Source of the DNA: Alphaproteobacteria bacterium
GTDB lineage: Bacteria > Pseudomonadota > Alphaproteobacteria > UBA8366 > GCA-2717185
DNA: 50,864 bases
Direction of reading: 5' to 3'
NCBI GenBank assembly: GCA_021774435.1
Contig: JAJFJB010000223.1
Coordinates: 1-50,864 of the forward strand
Shown: positions 34,966 through 42,629 of the stretch, one piece after another
Position numbering within the stretch: position 1 is the first letter of the stretch
Layout of the letters: each line of letters starts with the position of its first letter
Made by a program: the position numbers and the translations under genes
The notes under the pieces: model-generated
What the model was told of the DNA's origin: nothing
What the model saw: the letters and a program-made list of their open reading frames with translations, nothing else
The model's database searches: none

Positions 34966-36123
34966 TCAGTTCACGTTTGGTACGGCGGGAAGCGGCGCAT
35001 ACGGTGGAAGTTTCGGCGTCTGCATCTTGATTTCCTCGCCACTGAGAGACTCCAGGAACGCGACCAAATCCGCCTGCTCCTCGTCTGTCAGCCCAAGCTT
35101 CTTCAAGAGCTTCGTCTTGTTCTTCGCCATGACACCGTTGGTGAATTCGTTCTCGCCGCCACCTTCGTTATAAAATTCGACGATTTCGTCGAAATCGAAG
35201 AAGGTGCCGTTGTGCATGAATGGCGCCGTATAGGCGGTGTAACGCAACGGGGGAGTGCGGAACTTGCCCATATCGGACTTTTGCTTGGTCCGGTAATAAA
35301 GGCCTGCATCGTCTTTGATCTTACGGTACAGTTTTTCGGTCACGCCCTTCGCGTATTGCTCATAGCGGAACGTGATTTGGGCGAGTCCGCTCTGCGACCA
35401 GTCCTCGGCCCTGGGGACCCCCAGATTGTAAAACTTCTGATCGGTCAGAAGCGGCCCATTGTGGCATTCGATGCAATTGGCCTTGCCTTGAAAAAGCTTG
35501 AGACCGCGCACCTGTTCTTCACTAAGTGCGGTCTTGTCGCCGCGCATGTATTTGTCGAATGGCGTATTGTCATGAATCAACGTCCGCTCGAAGGCGGCCA
35601 TGGCCTTCCAGACGTTGTTCACCTTGGGCCAATCGTCACCAAACACTTGGTTGAAGCGTCTGACATATTCGGGAATGAACGCGAGGCGCGCCTCGACCAT
35701 GTCCCGTTCACCGTTGCCTGAAACCGCACCGAGCGCGGCACCGGGGGCTTGCGCCTCCAGAGATTTGGCCGCGCCGACCCAGAATAGCTTGCCGAGATAA
35801 GCGGCGTTGATCACAGTCTGGCTATTCCGCCAGTGAATGACGCCCGGATAACCCCGAGAAATGGGATCGTTGAACCCCCAGCCCTGTTTTGGCACATGGC
35901 AGTCAGCACAGGAAACGGATGCGTCGCCGCCAATGCGCGAGTCGAAGAACAACAGCTTGCCGAGTTCGACCTTCTCCGGCGTTTGCGGGTTGTCGCGGGG
36001 AACCGGCGGCGGCCCAAGGGCAGCCAGTGGCGGATTTACATCGGCGAAAGCGGAAGTACCGAGACACGCGAAACCAAAGGAGGCCACGATGACCGCGAGG
36101 GAAAGTGTTTTGCCCTTTTTCAT
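34966..36123 (-). CDS. Dihaem cytochrome c peroxidase family protein (IdrP-like)
   Basis: A 385-residue exported MauG/CcpA-type dihaem protein. Signal peptide (cleavage near SAFADV), C72ADCH76 and C217IECH221. The GWGFNDP and TPPLRYTAYTAPFMHNGTF blocks are typical of bacterial dihaem peroxidases. It lies 13 bp before the Rieske gene. In the proposed iodate-respiration pathway IdrP proteins remove hydrogen peroxide formed during iodate reduction. I cannot tell whether this is the P1 or the P2 type. Confidence 0.88.
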   Translation of the reverse strand: MKKGKTLSLAVIVASFGFACLGTSAFADVNPPLAALGPPPVPRDNPQTPEKVELGKLLFFDSRIGGDASVSCADCHVPKQGWGFNDPISRGYPGVIHWRNSQTVINAAYLGKLFWVGAAKSLEAQAPGAALGAVSGNGERDMVEARLAFIPEYVRRFNQVFGDDWPKVNNVWKAMAAFERTLIHDNTPFDKYMRGDKTALSEEQVRGLKLFQGKANCIECHNGPLLTDQKFYNLGVPRAEDWSQSGLAQITFRYEQYAKGVTEKLYRKIKDDAGLYYRTKQKSDMGKFRTPPLRYTAYTAPFMHNGTFFDFDEIVEFYNEGGGENEFTNGVMAKNKTKLLKKLGLTDEEQADLVAFLESLSGEEIKMQTPKLPPYAPLPAVPNVN

Positions 36124-36133
36124 CTTCCTGCTC

Positions 36134-37243
36134 CTAATTCCTCTGGTTGAGCCAATCTTTGATCACCGCATAATTAACGTTGATCGTGTCTTTCCAGACG
36201 TGTTCCGGGCCGGTCAGGGGCGTGCCTGACAATGACTTCAGAAAGGCTACAAGGATGGTGCGCTCTTCTTTGCTCAGGCCTAGTGGTTTTATGCGTGGAT
36301 CCTTGTTGGGGTCGTCGCCCCCGCCGCGATTGTAGAAAGCGACGACATCTTCCAGCGTCTTCATGACGCCGTTGTGCATATACGGCCCTGTATGGGTCAA
36401 TTCGCGTAGCGTCGGGGTCATGAATTTCCCGATATCCGAACCATCAGATTTATGAGTGCGTATATGGGCGCCGACATCGCGGCGGATGTTCATATAGTTC
36501 TCGATGCCCATGAACATGCCGAAAGCCACATAGGTCATATGCCGTGCGGGATTCGACCAAATTTCCGGATTTTCGGGCACGCCGATATTATGGGCCGTAT
36601 CATCGGAAAACCGGGAACCGGAATGACATTGAGAACAGCCGGCTTTACCTTTGAATAACTCGAAACCGCGTTGCGCGCTGTCCGACATTTTGCCGGAATC
36701 GAAAGGCGCCCCTCTTGACGTCAGCGTTTTTAGGTATTCAGGAATCGCCTTCCGAACCGAACCATTCGAGGGTTCGCCATAACCTGCGTCCTTAAACATT
36801 TTCACATAAATCGGATCCTGTTTGAGACGCTCCTGCATTAGGCGCATATCCATGTTCATGACATAGGTCTCGGTAATCGATTCCCGGGTCACATCATTGA
36901 GGTTGGTACCGATCCGGCCGTCATGGAACCAAGCCGCCTTTTGCGCCGTGTTGATCAACGTCGGCGTGTTTCGAAACCCATCCGATCCCGGATAGGCCTT
37001 GGACAATGCCAAACCATCGCTGAACCCTTTCTCCGGGATATGACACGTGGAACAACTGACACCGGCGTCGCCGGAAAGCCGAGCATCGAAAAACAGCCGC
37101 TTACCCAACGCTGCCTTCTTGCTATCGACCTTCATCATCGGTACGGCACCAAAATCAGCCGCCACGGTCGGTGATGCCATTACCGCAGCGCCAATCGCCA
37201 ATACAGCCCACCATGAACTTCTTGATGAAACCGTTCTATTCAT
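36134..37243 (-). CDS. Dihaem cytochrome c peroxidase family protein (IdrP-like)
   Basis: A 369-residue exported dihaem peroxidase paralogue. Signal peptide (cleavage near TVAADF), C64STCH68 and C203SQCH207. FSDG, TPTLREL and HTGPYMHNG are the usual peroxidase blocks. It is 10 bp ahead of the second peroxidase and is the first clear enzyme gene of the operon. Two peroxidases beside an AioA-type enzyme and Rieske subunit are the mark of idr clusters, but here they precede rather than follow idrB and idrA. Confidence 0.88.
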   Translation of the reverse strand: MNRTVSSRSSWWAVLAIGAAVMASPTVAADFGAVPMMKVDSKKAALGKRLFFDARLSGDAGVSCSTCHIPEKGFSDGLALSKAYPGSDGFRNTPTLINTAQKAAWFHDGRIGTNLNDVTRESITETYVMNMDMRLMQERLKQDPIYVKMFKDAGYGEPSNGSVRKAIPEYLKTLTSRGAPFDSGKMSDSAQRGFELFKGKAGCSQCHSGSRFSDDTAHNIGVPENPEIWSNPARHMTYVAFGMFMGIENYMNIRRDVGAHIRTHKSDGSDIGKFMTPTLRELTHTGPYMHNGVMKTLEDVVAFYNRGGGDDPNKDPRIKPLGLSKEERTILVAFLKSLSGTPLTGPEHVWKDTINVNYAVIKDWLNQRN

Positions 37244-37270
37244 CGCTAGATCCCTTAAAATAATGACTTG

Positions 37271-37480
37271 CTAGCCATTCATTTGCGCCTGATCCCCAAC
37301 CGGCAAAGAAACACCGCTGATAAGCTCGAGAAATTCCCTGAGTTCCGACAGGTTCTGGAAATAGTTCTCTTCCTCTCCTTGAACGTGTTGAACGTGACCA
37401 CGCCATGTCGGGTTATTTCCCGGCTCACCTTCCAACCAAATTCGAACTACGAACGATTCCAGCGTTCCCGGATCAACCAT
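37271..37480 (-). CDS. Small conserved-looking protein ahead of Idr-like operon
   Basis: A 69-residue protein beginning MVDPGTLESFVVRIWLEG; the frame also has a TTG start at 37540 giving 89 residues. The pattern WRGHVQHVQGEEENYFQNLSELREFLE, in parts, resembles short uncharacterised proteins widespread in bacteria that combine a WRG-xI/V-xHV segment with a terminal helix. It lies 27 bp ahead of the first peroxidase and is probably the first gene of the operon. Function unknown. Confidence 0.6.
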   Translation of the reverse strand: MVDPGTLESFVVRIWLEGEPGNNPTWRGHVQHVQGEEENYFQNLSELREFLELISGVSLPVGDQAQMNG

Positions 37481-37550
37481 TCCGATTTTACCGTCGTGCG
37501 TTTCAGCCCTACCCCGACGGGATAAGTTCGATTGAAGCAAAACGCAGGTT

Positions 37551-37572
37551 GGTTACACCCTGGTAACATCGA
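37551..37572. promoter_or_regulatory. 11-bp-spaced direct repeat pair (SARP-type operator), site 1
   Basis: GGTTACACCCT (37551-37561) followed directly by GGTAACATCGA (37562-37572). Two seven-base cores GGTWACA start 11 bp apart. SARP/OmpR-type winged-helix activators bind direct repeats with this spacing. The site lies just before the 37480/37540 gene that leads the Idr-like operon. Confidence 0.6.
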
Positions 37573-37626
37573 GGAAACCACCACGATCCATCGCGATTCC
37601 GATTAACGCGGACGTTAGTAGGCGGC

Positions 37627-37647
37627 GGTAACACGGTGGTAACACGG
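37627..37647. promoter_or_regulatory. 11-bp-spaced direct repeat pair (SARP-type operator), site 2
   Basis: GGTAACACGG at 37627-37636 is repeated exactly at 37638-37647, an 11-bp period. It shares the GGTAACA core with site 1, about 65-76 bp away. Both lie in the gap between the SARP-like regulator and the Idr-like operon and are the likely targets of that regulator. Confidence 0.62.
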
Positions 37648-37688
37648 GGTGTCACCGAACTGTCGATGTGGAAATGCGATGATGTGAG

Positions 37689-38858
37689 TTAGCAGCTCGC
37701 GCTGGACCGGTCGCCAATCAATTGGACAAAAACTCGCATCGTTTCAGGCGTCGGTTGCAGGCCGTATTCGTACTCAAGGCTTCGGCGCCACGCTTTGAAC
37801 TGGTCCTCGGCCCAATCGGGCCGACCGAGACCGACCAAGTTTTCCAGCAAGGCGCGGAGAAAGCTCTCGCGGCCCGGGTCGTTATGGAGCGCGGTCTTGC
37901 AGACCTGTACAGCCTCCATGAATAAACCTTCTTGGGCATAGCATTTCGCCATACCGTCGAGCATTTCCAGGTAGACTTCGCGTAATCGTTCCCGTTCTTC
38001 CGCGCACCAGTCCACATAGGGCTCGTCTTCCAGGTAATCCCCACGATAAAGGCTTTGTGCCTCCTCGAAGCGGGACCGTGCCTCCAATCCATCATCATTT
38101 TTTAACGACCGCCAACCCGCGGCGACCAAGTCTCCGAAGGCATCCGAATCGACCCAGACTGCGTCACGCCGCAAAATATAGGATTGGCCGACGGTTTCTA
38201 TGGTTTCTTTGGCGGCACCGCCGCTGCGCAATTTTTCACGCAGGAACGAAATCGTCACCTTCAGGCGTTGCCATCCGCGCGTTATGTCGGCATCCGGCCA
38301 TAGCCAGTCGATCAGGCGTTCGCGGTGCACGGGACGCCCGAGTTGACTGACGAGGCATTTCAAGACCAATACAGCCTGTTGACGCTTCCAGTTATCGACC
38401 TCTAGTCCCTTGCCCGCTATGGCCAAGCCGAAATGCCCGAGAGTGAAGATCCTCAGCGGCTGTTTACCGATCAGTTTGGGGTCGACCCAGCCCGCTTCCC
38501 GCAAGAACACGACAGCAACTGCTTCGCCTCGGTCTTCTTCTCGAGCTTCCGAAGGAATAACCAGTGTGCTAATGCCGGCGGAAATCATTTGGCCATTCTT
38601 ATGCCTGATTTTGCACGTGCCAATATTCCATTTGTCGCCGATGGAAATGCACGCTCGGCCCTCGCACATCATCGAACAAAGTGGTTCTCCGGTGGGATAA
38701 AACGCCTGCAATACCTGGCTGCACTTCTGGCCGGCAGCTTCGGCCGCCGAATACCCCAGTAGTTTCACCGCACCGGTATTCCACCCCACCACCCGCATAT
38801 CACGATCGAGCGCAAACGCCGGATCAGAAGCGAATTCGACAATGTCGACCGTCTTAAT
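37689..38858 (-). CDS. PAS-winged helix-BTAD (SARP-like) transcriptional regulator, apparent ATT start
   Basis: A 389-residue regulator. Residues about 8-115 form a PAS domain (FALDRDMRVVGWNTGAVKLLGY, in part) with a cysteine-rich loop (C46, C61, C65, C70, C82). An OmpR/SARP-type winged helix follows (about 132-225; WQRLKVTISFLREKL) and then a BTAD helical domain (about 232-380; WCAEERERLREVYLEMLDGMA, in part). Between the in-frame stop upstream and the ATG at 38798 there is no ATG, GTG, TTG or CTG. The PAS domain clearly begins earlier, and GGGAGGA sits 6 nt before ATT at 38858. That makes ATT the likely start. An FNR-type box lies upstream. It probably senses redox state or a ligand and activates the adjacent Idr-like operon. 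Confidence 0.8.
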   Translation of the reverse strand: MKTVDIVEFASDPAFALDRDMRVVGWNTGAVKLLGYSAAEAAGQKCSQVLQAFYPTGEPLCSMMCEGRACISIGDKWNIGTCKIRHKNGQMISAGISTLVIPSEAREEDRGEAVAVVFLREAGWVDPKLIGKQPLRIFTLGHFGLAIAGKGLEVDNWKRQQAVLVLKCLVSQLGRPVHRERLIDWLWPDADITRGWQRLKVTISFLREKLRSGGAAKETIETVGQSYILRRDAVWVDSDAFGDLVAAGWRSLKNDDGLEARSRFEEAQSLYRGDYLEDEPYVDWCAEERERLREVYLEMLDGMAKCYAQEGLFMEAVQVCKTALHNDPGRESFLRALLENLVGLGRPDWAEDQFKAWRRSLEYEYGLQPTPETMRVFVQLIGDRSSASC

Positions 38859-38863
38859 GTCCC

Positions 38864-38870
38864 GTCCTCC
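38864..38870 (-). promoter_or_regulatory. Shine-Dalgarno sequence selecting an ATT start
   Basis: GGGAGGA on the minus strand, close to a perfect anti-16S match, ends about 5-6 nt ahead of the ATT codon at 38858-38856. No standard start codon lies at a suitable distance in the regulator's frame, so this site supports ATT initiation. Confidence 0.65.
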
Positions 38871-38910
38871 CGCCTGGTATCGCCAGTCATTTTTATTGTT
38901 TAGAACTGGT

Positions 38911-38959
38911 CTTCTTCAGAATACCTGCTGCCTTGGCAATGATAATTGACCTAAATCAA
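38911..38959 (-). promoter_or_regulatory. Class II FNR/ANR-type promoter of the SARP-like regulator
   Basis: TTGAC-CTAA-ATCAA (38946-38959) matches the FNR consensus at nine of ten positions. TATTCT (38918-38923 on the minus strand) is a good -10. With a start near 38911 the box centre is at -41.5, the standard class II distance. The leader to the ATT start would be about 53 nt. Confidence 0.7.
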
Positions 38960-39161
38960 ATCGATCTTGGACGCTGACTTTTCCCGTCACTGTCGTCAAA
39001 GAAAAATCGTCAGACTTCAATTCTAATGGGGCAGCAAATAGCCGTGCGAACAGACGGGCTGCTTCGGGCGGATTTTTTTAGGTTAATTTATCCGTGCCGA
39101 CTGGTGGCGCGCCGGCGACCGCATTCGCCGTCCGCCGCGCGCACGGTTCACTATTCAGGCC
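38960..39161. other. Intergenic stretch between regulator promoter and response regulator
   Basis: About 200 bp, and 300 bp in all between the regulator start and the response regulator stop. Besides the FNR-type promoter it contains a plus-strand T-run (after GGGCGGA near 39071) without a clear stem. No ORF or RNA gene is supported. Confidence 0.45.
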
Positions 39162-39560
39162 TTACGACGAAGACGCGCTGAAGAGACTATGTTGACGGGC
39201 GGCCTTGCCAACCGCCTCCACCAGTTCCTTTTTCTCCACGGGCTTGACCAAGAACTCAACTATACCGCTTTTCATAAAATCGATCGCCAATTGCGTATCC
39301 GGATAGCCGGTCAGCACGATGATCGGGATGGACGGGTAGTTCTCGCGGAAATAAGCAACGGCCTCGATGCCATTGAGCTTCGGCATGCGGACATCGCAGA
39401 TGATCACGACGACCTCCAGGATGTTCTCATTATCGAGCAGCTCGATGCCCTTTTCGCCATCCTCAGCCTCGAGAACCTCGTAGATGGTCCCCTCAAGTTG
39501 CAAGCATATGGTCCTGCGGATTTCCGCTTCGTCCTCGACCACCAGTATCTTGTGTTTCAT
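39162..39560 (-). CDS. Single-domain response regulator (CheY-like)
   Basis: A 132-residue receiver domain with no output domain. The acidic pair is in VVEDEAE, the phospho-acceptor Asp in IICDVRMP, the conserved Thr in VLTGYP and Lys in LVKPVEK. The start ATG 39560 lies one base after the kinase stop; the longer frame upstream lies inside the kinase gene. The partner is the adjacent kinase. With no DNA-binding domain, it must act on a protein, possibly the PAS-SARP regulator next door, or as a phosphate sink. Confidence 0.88.
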   Translation of the reverse strand: MKHKILVVEDEAEIRRTICLQLEGTIYEVLEAEDGEKGIELLDNENILEVVVIICDVRMPKLNGIEAVAYFRENYPSIPIIVLTGYPDTQLAIDFMKSGIVEFLVKPVEKKELVEAVGKAARQHSLFSASSS

Positions 39561-39561
39561 A

Positions 39562-40809
39562 TCAAAGGTCCTCTCCATTTGGCTCGCGGACCGGAAATGA
39601 GATCGTGCATACCGTTCCTTCGCCCACCCGGCTATCAAATTCGATGGCGCCGCCATATTTCTCGACAATCTGCCGGACCACGAAAAGCCCAATGCCTTCG
39701 CCCTCCTCCGGTCCCTTGGTCGTGAAGAATGGGTCGTAAATTTTCGCCAAATTTTCGCGTGCAATCCCCAGGCCGGTATCGCGAATCCGCACTGACACCC
39801 GGCCCGCCTCGTAAACACTCTCAATGTCGAGGACTCCCTCGCGATCCATCGCCTGCAAGCCGTTGCGGATGACATTGAAGAACGCCTGTTGGATATCCTC
39901 GGACTTGGCGGGAATTGCGGGCACCGAGCCGAGACGTTGCTCGATCTCGATGGTGTCCGACCGGAACGATAGCCGGATCATCGCCACAGCTTCCGCAATC
40001 GCAGCGTTTACATCGATGGCTTCCAGCCCGTGCTTGTCGGCGGGTTGCGCGTAACTGGTCAGGTTCTTGATGATTCCCGACACATGTTTGCAATAGCCGA
40101 TGATGTCCTGGGCGTGCTCCTTTCGACGAACCGGGTCGTCACCGTCGCGAATGGCCTCCGCTGCCCCCAGAATAGCGTAGAGCGGATTATTGATTTCATG
40201 CCCGATGCCGCTCGCCAGCGTACCCACAGCGGCCATCTTCTCCGCTTGAATGAGCGCCTGTTCGGCCTGTTCCTTGGCGGCGATGAGAACCGCTTCGGCC
40301 TGTTTCTGGGCTGTCACGTCATGCAACATCACGGTAAAAATCATCTCGCCGTCCATCTCCAGCTTGGACACTGAAGCCTCGGCGGGGAATTCCGAACCGT
40401 CCGCACGCACACCGATAATGACACTGCGGTCGGTCATCAATCGGCTTTGTTCGGGCGAGTCCTGGAAACGTTCCAAGTGTTTCTTGTGCGCTGTCCGGAA
40501 ACGTGCGGGGATCAAATCGTCTAGCGTCCGACCCATGATATCGGCGGCCCGATAACCGAACAGCTTCTCGGCTCCCGTATTGAAAATGCGAATCCCCGCA
40601 TTGCCGTCAACTGCAATAATGGCATCCGGAGCTGCAGATAGTACGGCGGATAATCGAAGCTCACGGTTTTCGCCGGGGTCTCCACGCGGGCTGCCGTTTT
40701 CCGCCGCTACGGCGTCCGCCTCGCGGGCGCGCAGTGATTCCTCCTTCGGCTTTGAACCGGTAACCTCGGGGTCATTCGGTTTTGGATCGGTTCGGCCGAT
40801 CATCGCCAT
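39562..40809 (-). CDS. PAS-containing sensor histidine kinase
   Basis: A 415-residue soluble kinase. A polar N terminus is followed by a PAS domain (about residues 50-165, with DAIIAVDGNAGIRIFNTGAEKLFGY, in part), a short coiled linker, the phospho-acceptor His in ASGIGHEINNP, and the ATPase part with DTGLGI and EGIGLFVV. It resembles the FixL/NtrB-like soluble PAS kinases, but the PAS domain lacks an obvious haem-binding His region that I could confirm. ATG 40809 is preferred (MAMIGRTD); the open frame reaches 40887. No membrane segment, so the signal is internal. Confidence 0.87.
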   Translation of the reverse strand: MAMIGRTDPKPNDPEVTGSKPKEESLRAREADAVAAENGSPRGDPGENRELRLSAVLSAAPDAIIAVDGNAGIRIFNTGAEKLFGYRAADIMGRTLDDLIPARFRTAHKKHLERFQDSPEQSRLMTDRSVIIGVRADGSEFPAEASVSKLEMDGEMIFTVMLHDVTAQKQAEAVLIAAKEQAEQALIQAEKMAAVGTLASGIGHEINNPLYAILGAAEAIRDGDDPVRRKEHAQDIIGYCKHVSGIIKNLTSYAQPADKHGLEAIDVNAAIAEAVAMIRLSFRSDTIEIEQRLGSVPAIPAKSEDIQQAFFNVIRNGLQAMDREGVLDIESVYEAGRVSVRIRDTGLGIARENLAKIYDPFFTTKGPEEGEGIGLFVVRQIVEKYGGAIEFDSRVGEGTVCTISFPVREPNGEDL

Positions 40810-41020
40810 GCCTACGCGTTGTGTTTCACTTTGTGCAAGCGAAATTAACCGCACAATTGGAATGGTTATGTAAACCGTAACACACATGTGAGCGCGCCGG
40901 TAGGGACTTTCAACAACATCTATTGCGGGTGAGTTGCGCGCTGGCTAATGACGTGCTGCAATTGCGCCTGCTCTGTGGTCTTGGCAAACCCTTACGGGCT
41001 GCGGCACCACGCAGCGGCAG

Positions 41021-42055
41021 TTAAAGAAAATGTGGCAAAACCTTCTCGGTGAAGCGTATGAAGCTTTCGTGCCCCAGCGGTGCGATCATGAGGTAGTCGA
41101 GTGAATTGGTTTCGCGGAGGCGCTCGATATCGTCTATCACCTTTTCCGGGGAACCGCACAGTGCGACTTCGTTGACGTAACGCTCCACCGGATCGACATT
41201 CTCGCGCTCTGCGGCAAGCATCGCGTCGTTGGCTTGCGTCTTTCCTTCTGCGGCGGATTCCGGTCCGCCCCGGATATTTCCCTTCTTTCGCAGATAGCTG
41301 CCGAACATGAACTCTGCCCCGCGTCGGCCCAATTCAAAACCTTCTTCTACCGTCTCACCGATGCCGATGGTCCGGGTGACCGGTATGTCGCGGCCTTCGA
41401 AAACGTGCCCGGCGGATTCCAGTTTGGATTTGTAGAAATCTCGCTTCTCCCGGTTCTCCGGGTTGGTGGCATGCGGACCCAGGAGGATCGAATACCCTTT
41501 GGTTGCTGCCCATTCGATCGAAGATTCCGATGTCGCACCGATCCAGACCGGCATGTCCTTCTGGTAGGGTTTCGGTAGAACTTCAATGTCCTCATATTCG
41601 AAATATTTGCCTTTGTGCGTAAAAGAGCCGTCCTGCCAAGCTTTGAGTACAACCTCCACGCTTTCGCGGAATTTCGGGTAGCTGTCTTCGGGCGCAACAC
41701 CGAACGCCTTGTGCTCCTTCGCGTCGAAGCCCCTACCCGCGCCCCAGTTGACGCGGCCATGGGTGAGTTGGTCGAGCAGGGCCACTTCCTCCGCCAGCCG
41801 CAGCGGATGATAGAAAGATGCCAGGGATATCCCTGTCCCAATACGGATGTTTTTGGTATGCGCCGCGACATGCGCGCCCATGATATGGACCGAAGGGCAG
41901 ACGCTATAAGTGCTGAAATGGTGTTCGGCCAGCCATACGGCGTCGTAACCGGTCTTGTCCATCAATTCAATCCGATTGAACGCCCGCTCGTACACCTGTT
42001 CGAGCGGAATGCGCCGACCCGGCCAGCTAAAGAATTGTAAAACGCCAAACTTCAT
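41021..42055 (-). CDS. Luciferase-like (bacterial LLM class) monooxygenase
   Basis: A 344-residue flavin-dependent monooxygenase of the luciferase-like family. N terminus MKFGVLQFF, then WLAEHHFSTYSVCPSV, RIGTGISLASFYHPLRLAEEVALLD (in part) and GRVNWGAGRG, all standard blocks. I chose ATG 42055 because the TIM-barrel beta-1 strand starts there; the frame goes on to 42214 without likeness. It is a single gene, divergent from the hyu operon across 570 bp. Substrate unknown. Confidence 0.88.
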   Translation of the reverse strand: MKFGVLQFFSWPGRRIPLEQVYERAFNRIELMDKTGYDAVWLAEHHFSTYSVCPSVHIMGAHVAAHTKNIRIGTGISLASFYHPLRLAEEVALLDQLTHGRVNWGAGRGFDAKEHKAFGVAPEDSYPKFRESVEVVLKAWQDGSFTHKGKYFEYEDIEVLPKPYQKDMPVWIGATSESSIEWAATKGYSILLGPHATNPENREKRDFYKSKLESAGHVFEGRDIPVTRTIGIGETVEEGFELGRRGAEFMFGSYLRKKGNIRGGPESAAEGKTQANDAMLAAERENVDPVERYVNEVALCGSPEKVIDDIERLRETNSLDYLMIAPLGHESFIRFTEKVLPHFL

Positions 42056-42629
42056 TTTGGTATTGGCCTCTAATATTGCCTGTTCAATTTGTCTGACATG
42101 TACGGTAACAAACGAATTTCTGCGTGACCAGAGAGAGAAGCGCACTCCTGCACTGACGAGCCCGATTCTGGCAGCCAAGCCATAACAACTTGCACTTGGA
42201 ACGGGCGGCGACACTAACCGCTCTAATTGGTGGCGCCACGTAAACCTTCATGGGTATAGGTTCACACCCGACCACAGCAGCTACTATGCAAAGGTTCGTC
42301 CTTGTGCCTACCACGAGGCCCCCGTCAAAAGGCGGGCTGCCGGTGTGATGTCGTTGGCGCGGTTGCAGGCTCCCCCCTGGGAGATTGAACGAAGGCATTC
42401 CGTTGATCAACGGTTGCGGGGCATACAACCAGCGTTACTTGCACCTTAATTACGCTGCCTTCTAGCCCTACAAAAGCGCGAATTGAAATTATGAACAAGT
42501 GCGGTTGGATCATGAAATATGTGAGGATAGCCGGACGATCGCGTAAAACGACCGTGCCGGAATGATCTGGTCGTGAGATAGAAGACTTCATATAAATACC
42601 ATCTCACGCAGACTGACATGAGGTACGCC
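42056..42629. other. Divergent intergenic region
   Basis: About 570 bp between the luciferase-like gene (-) and hyuA (+). Short overlapping frames occur on both strands but none has a recognised domain. It must hold both promoters. I saw no FNR-type box or strong hairpin. Confidence 0.5.

Noticed and set aside
39057..39080. Rho-independent terminator at the T-run near 39071 (+)
   Set aside because: No stable stem precedes the T-run and no plus-strand gene ends there.
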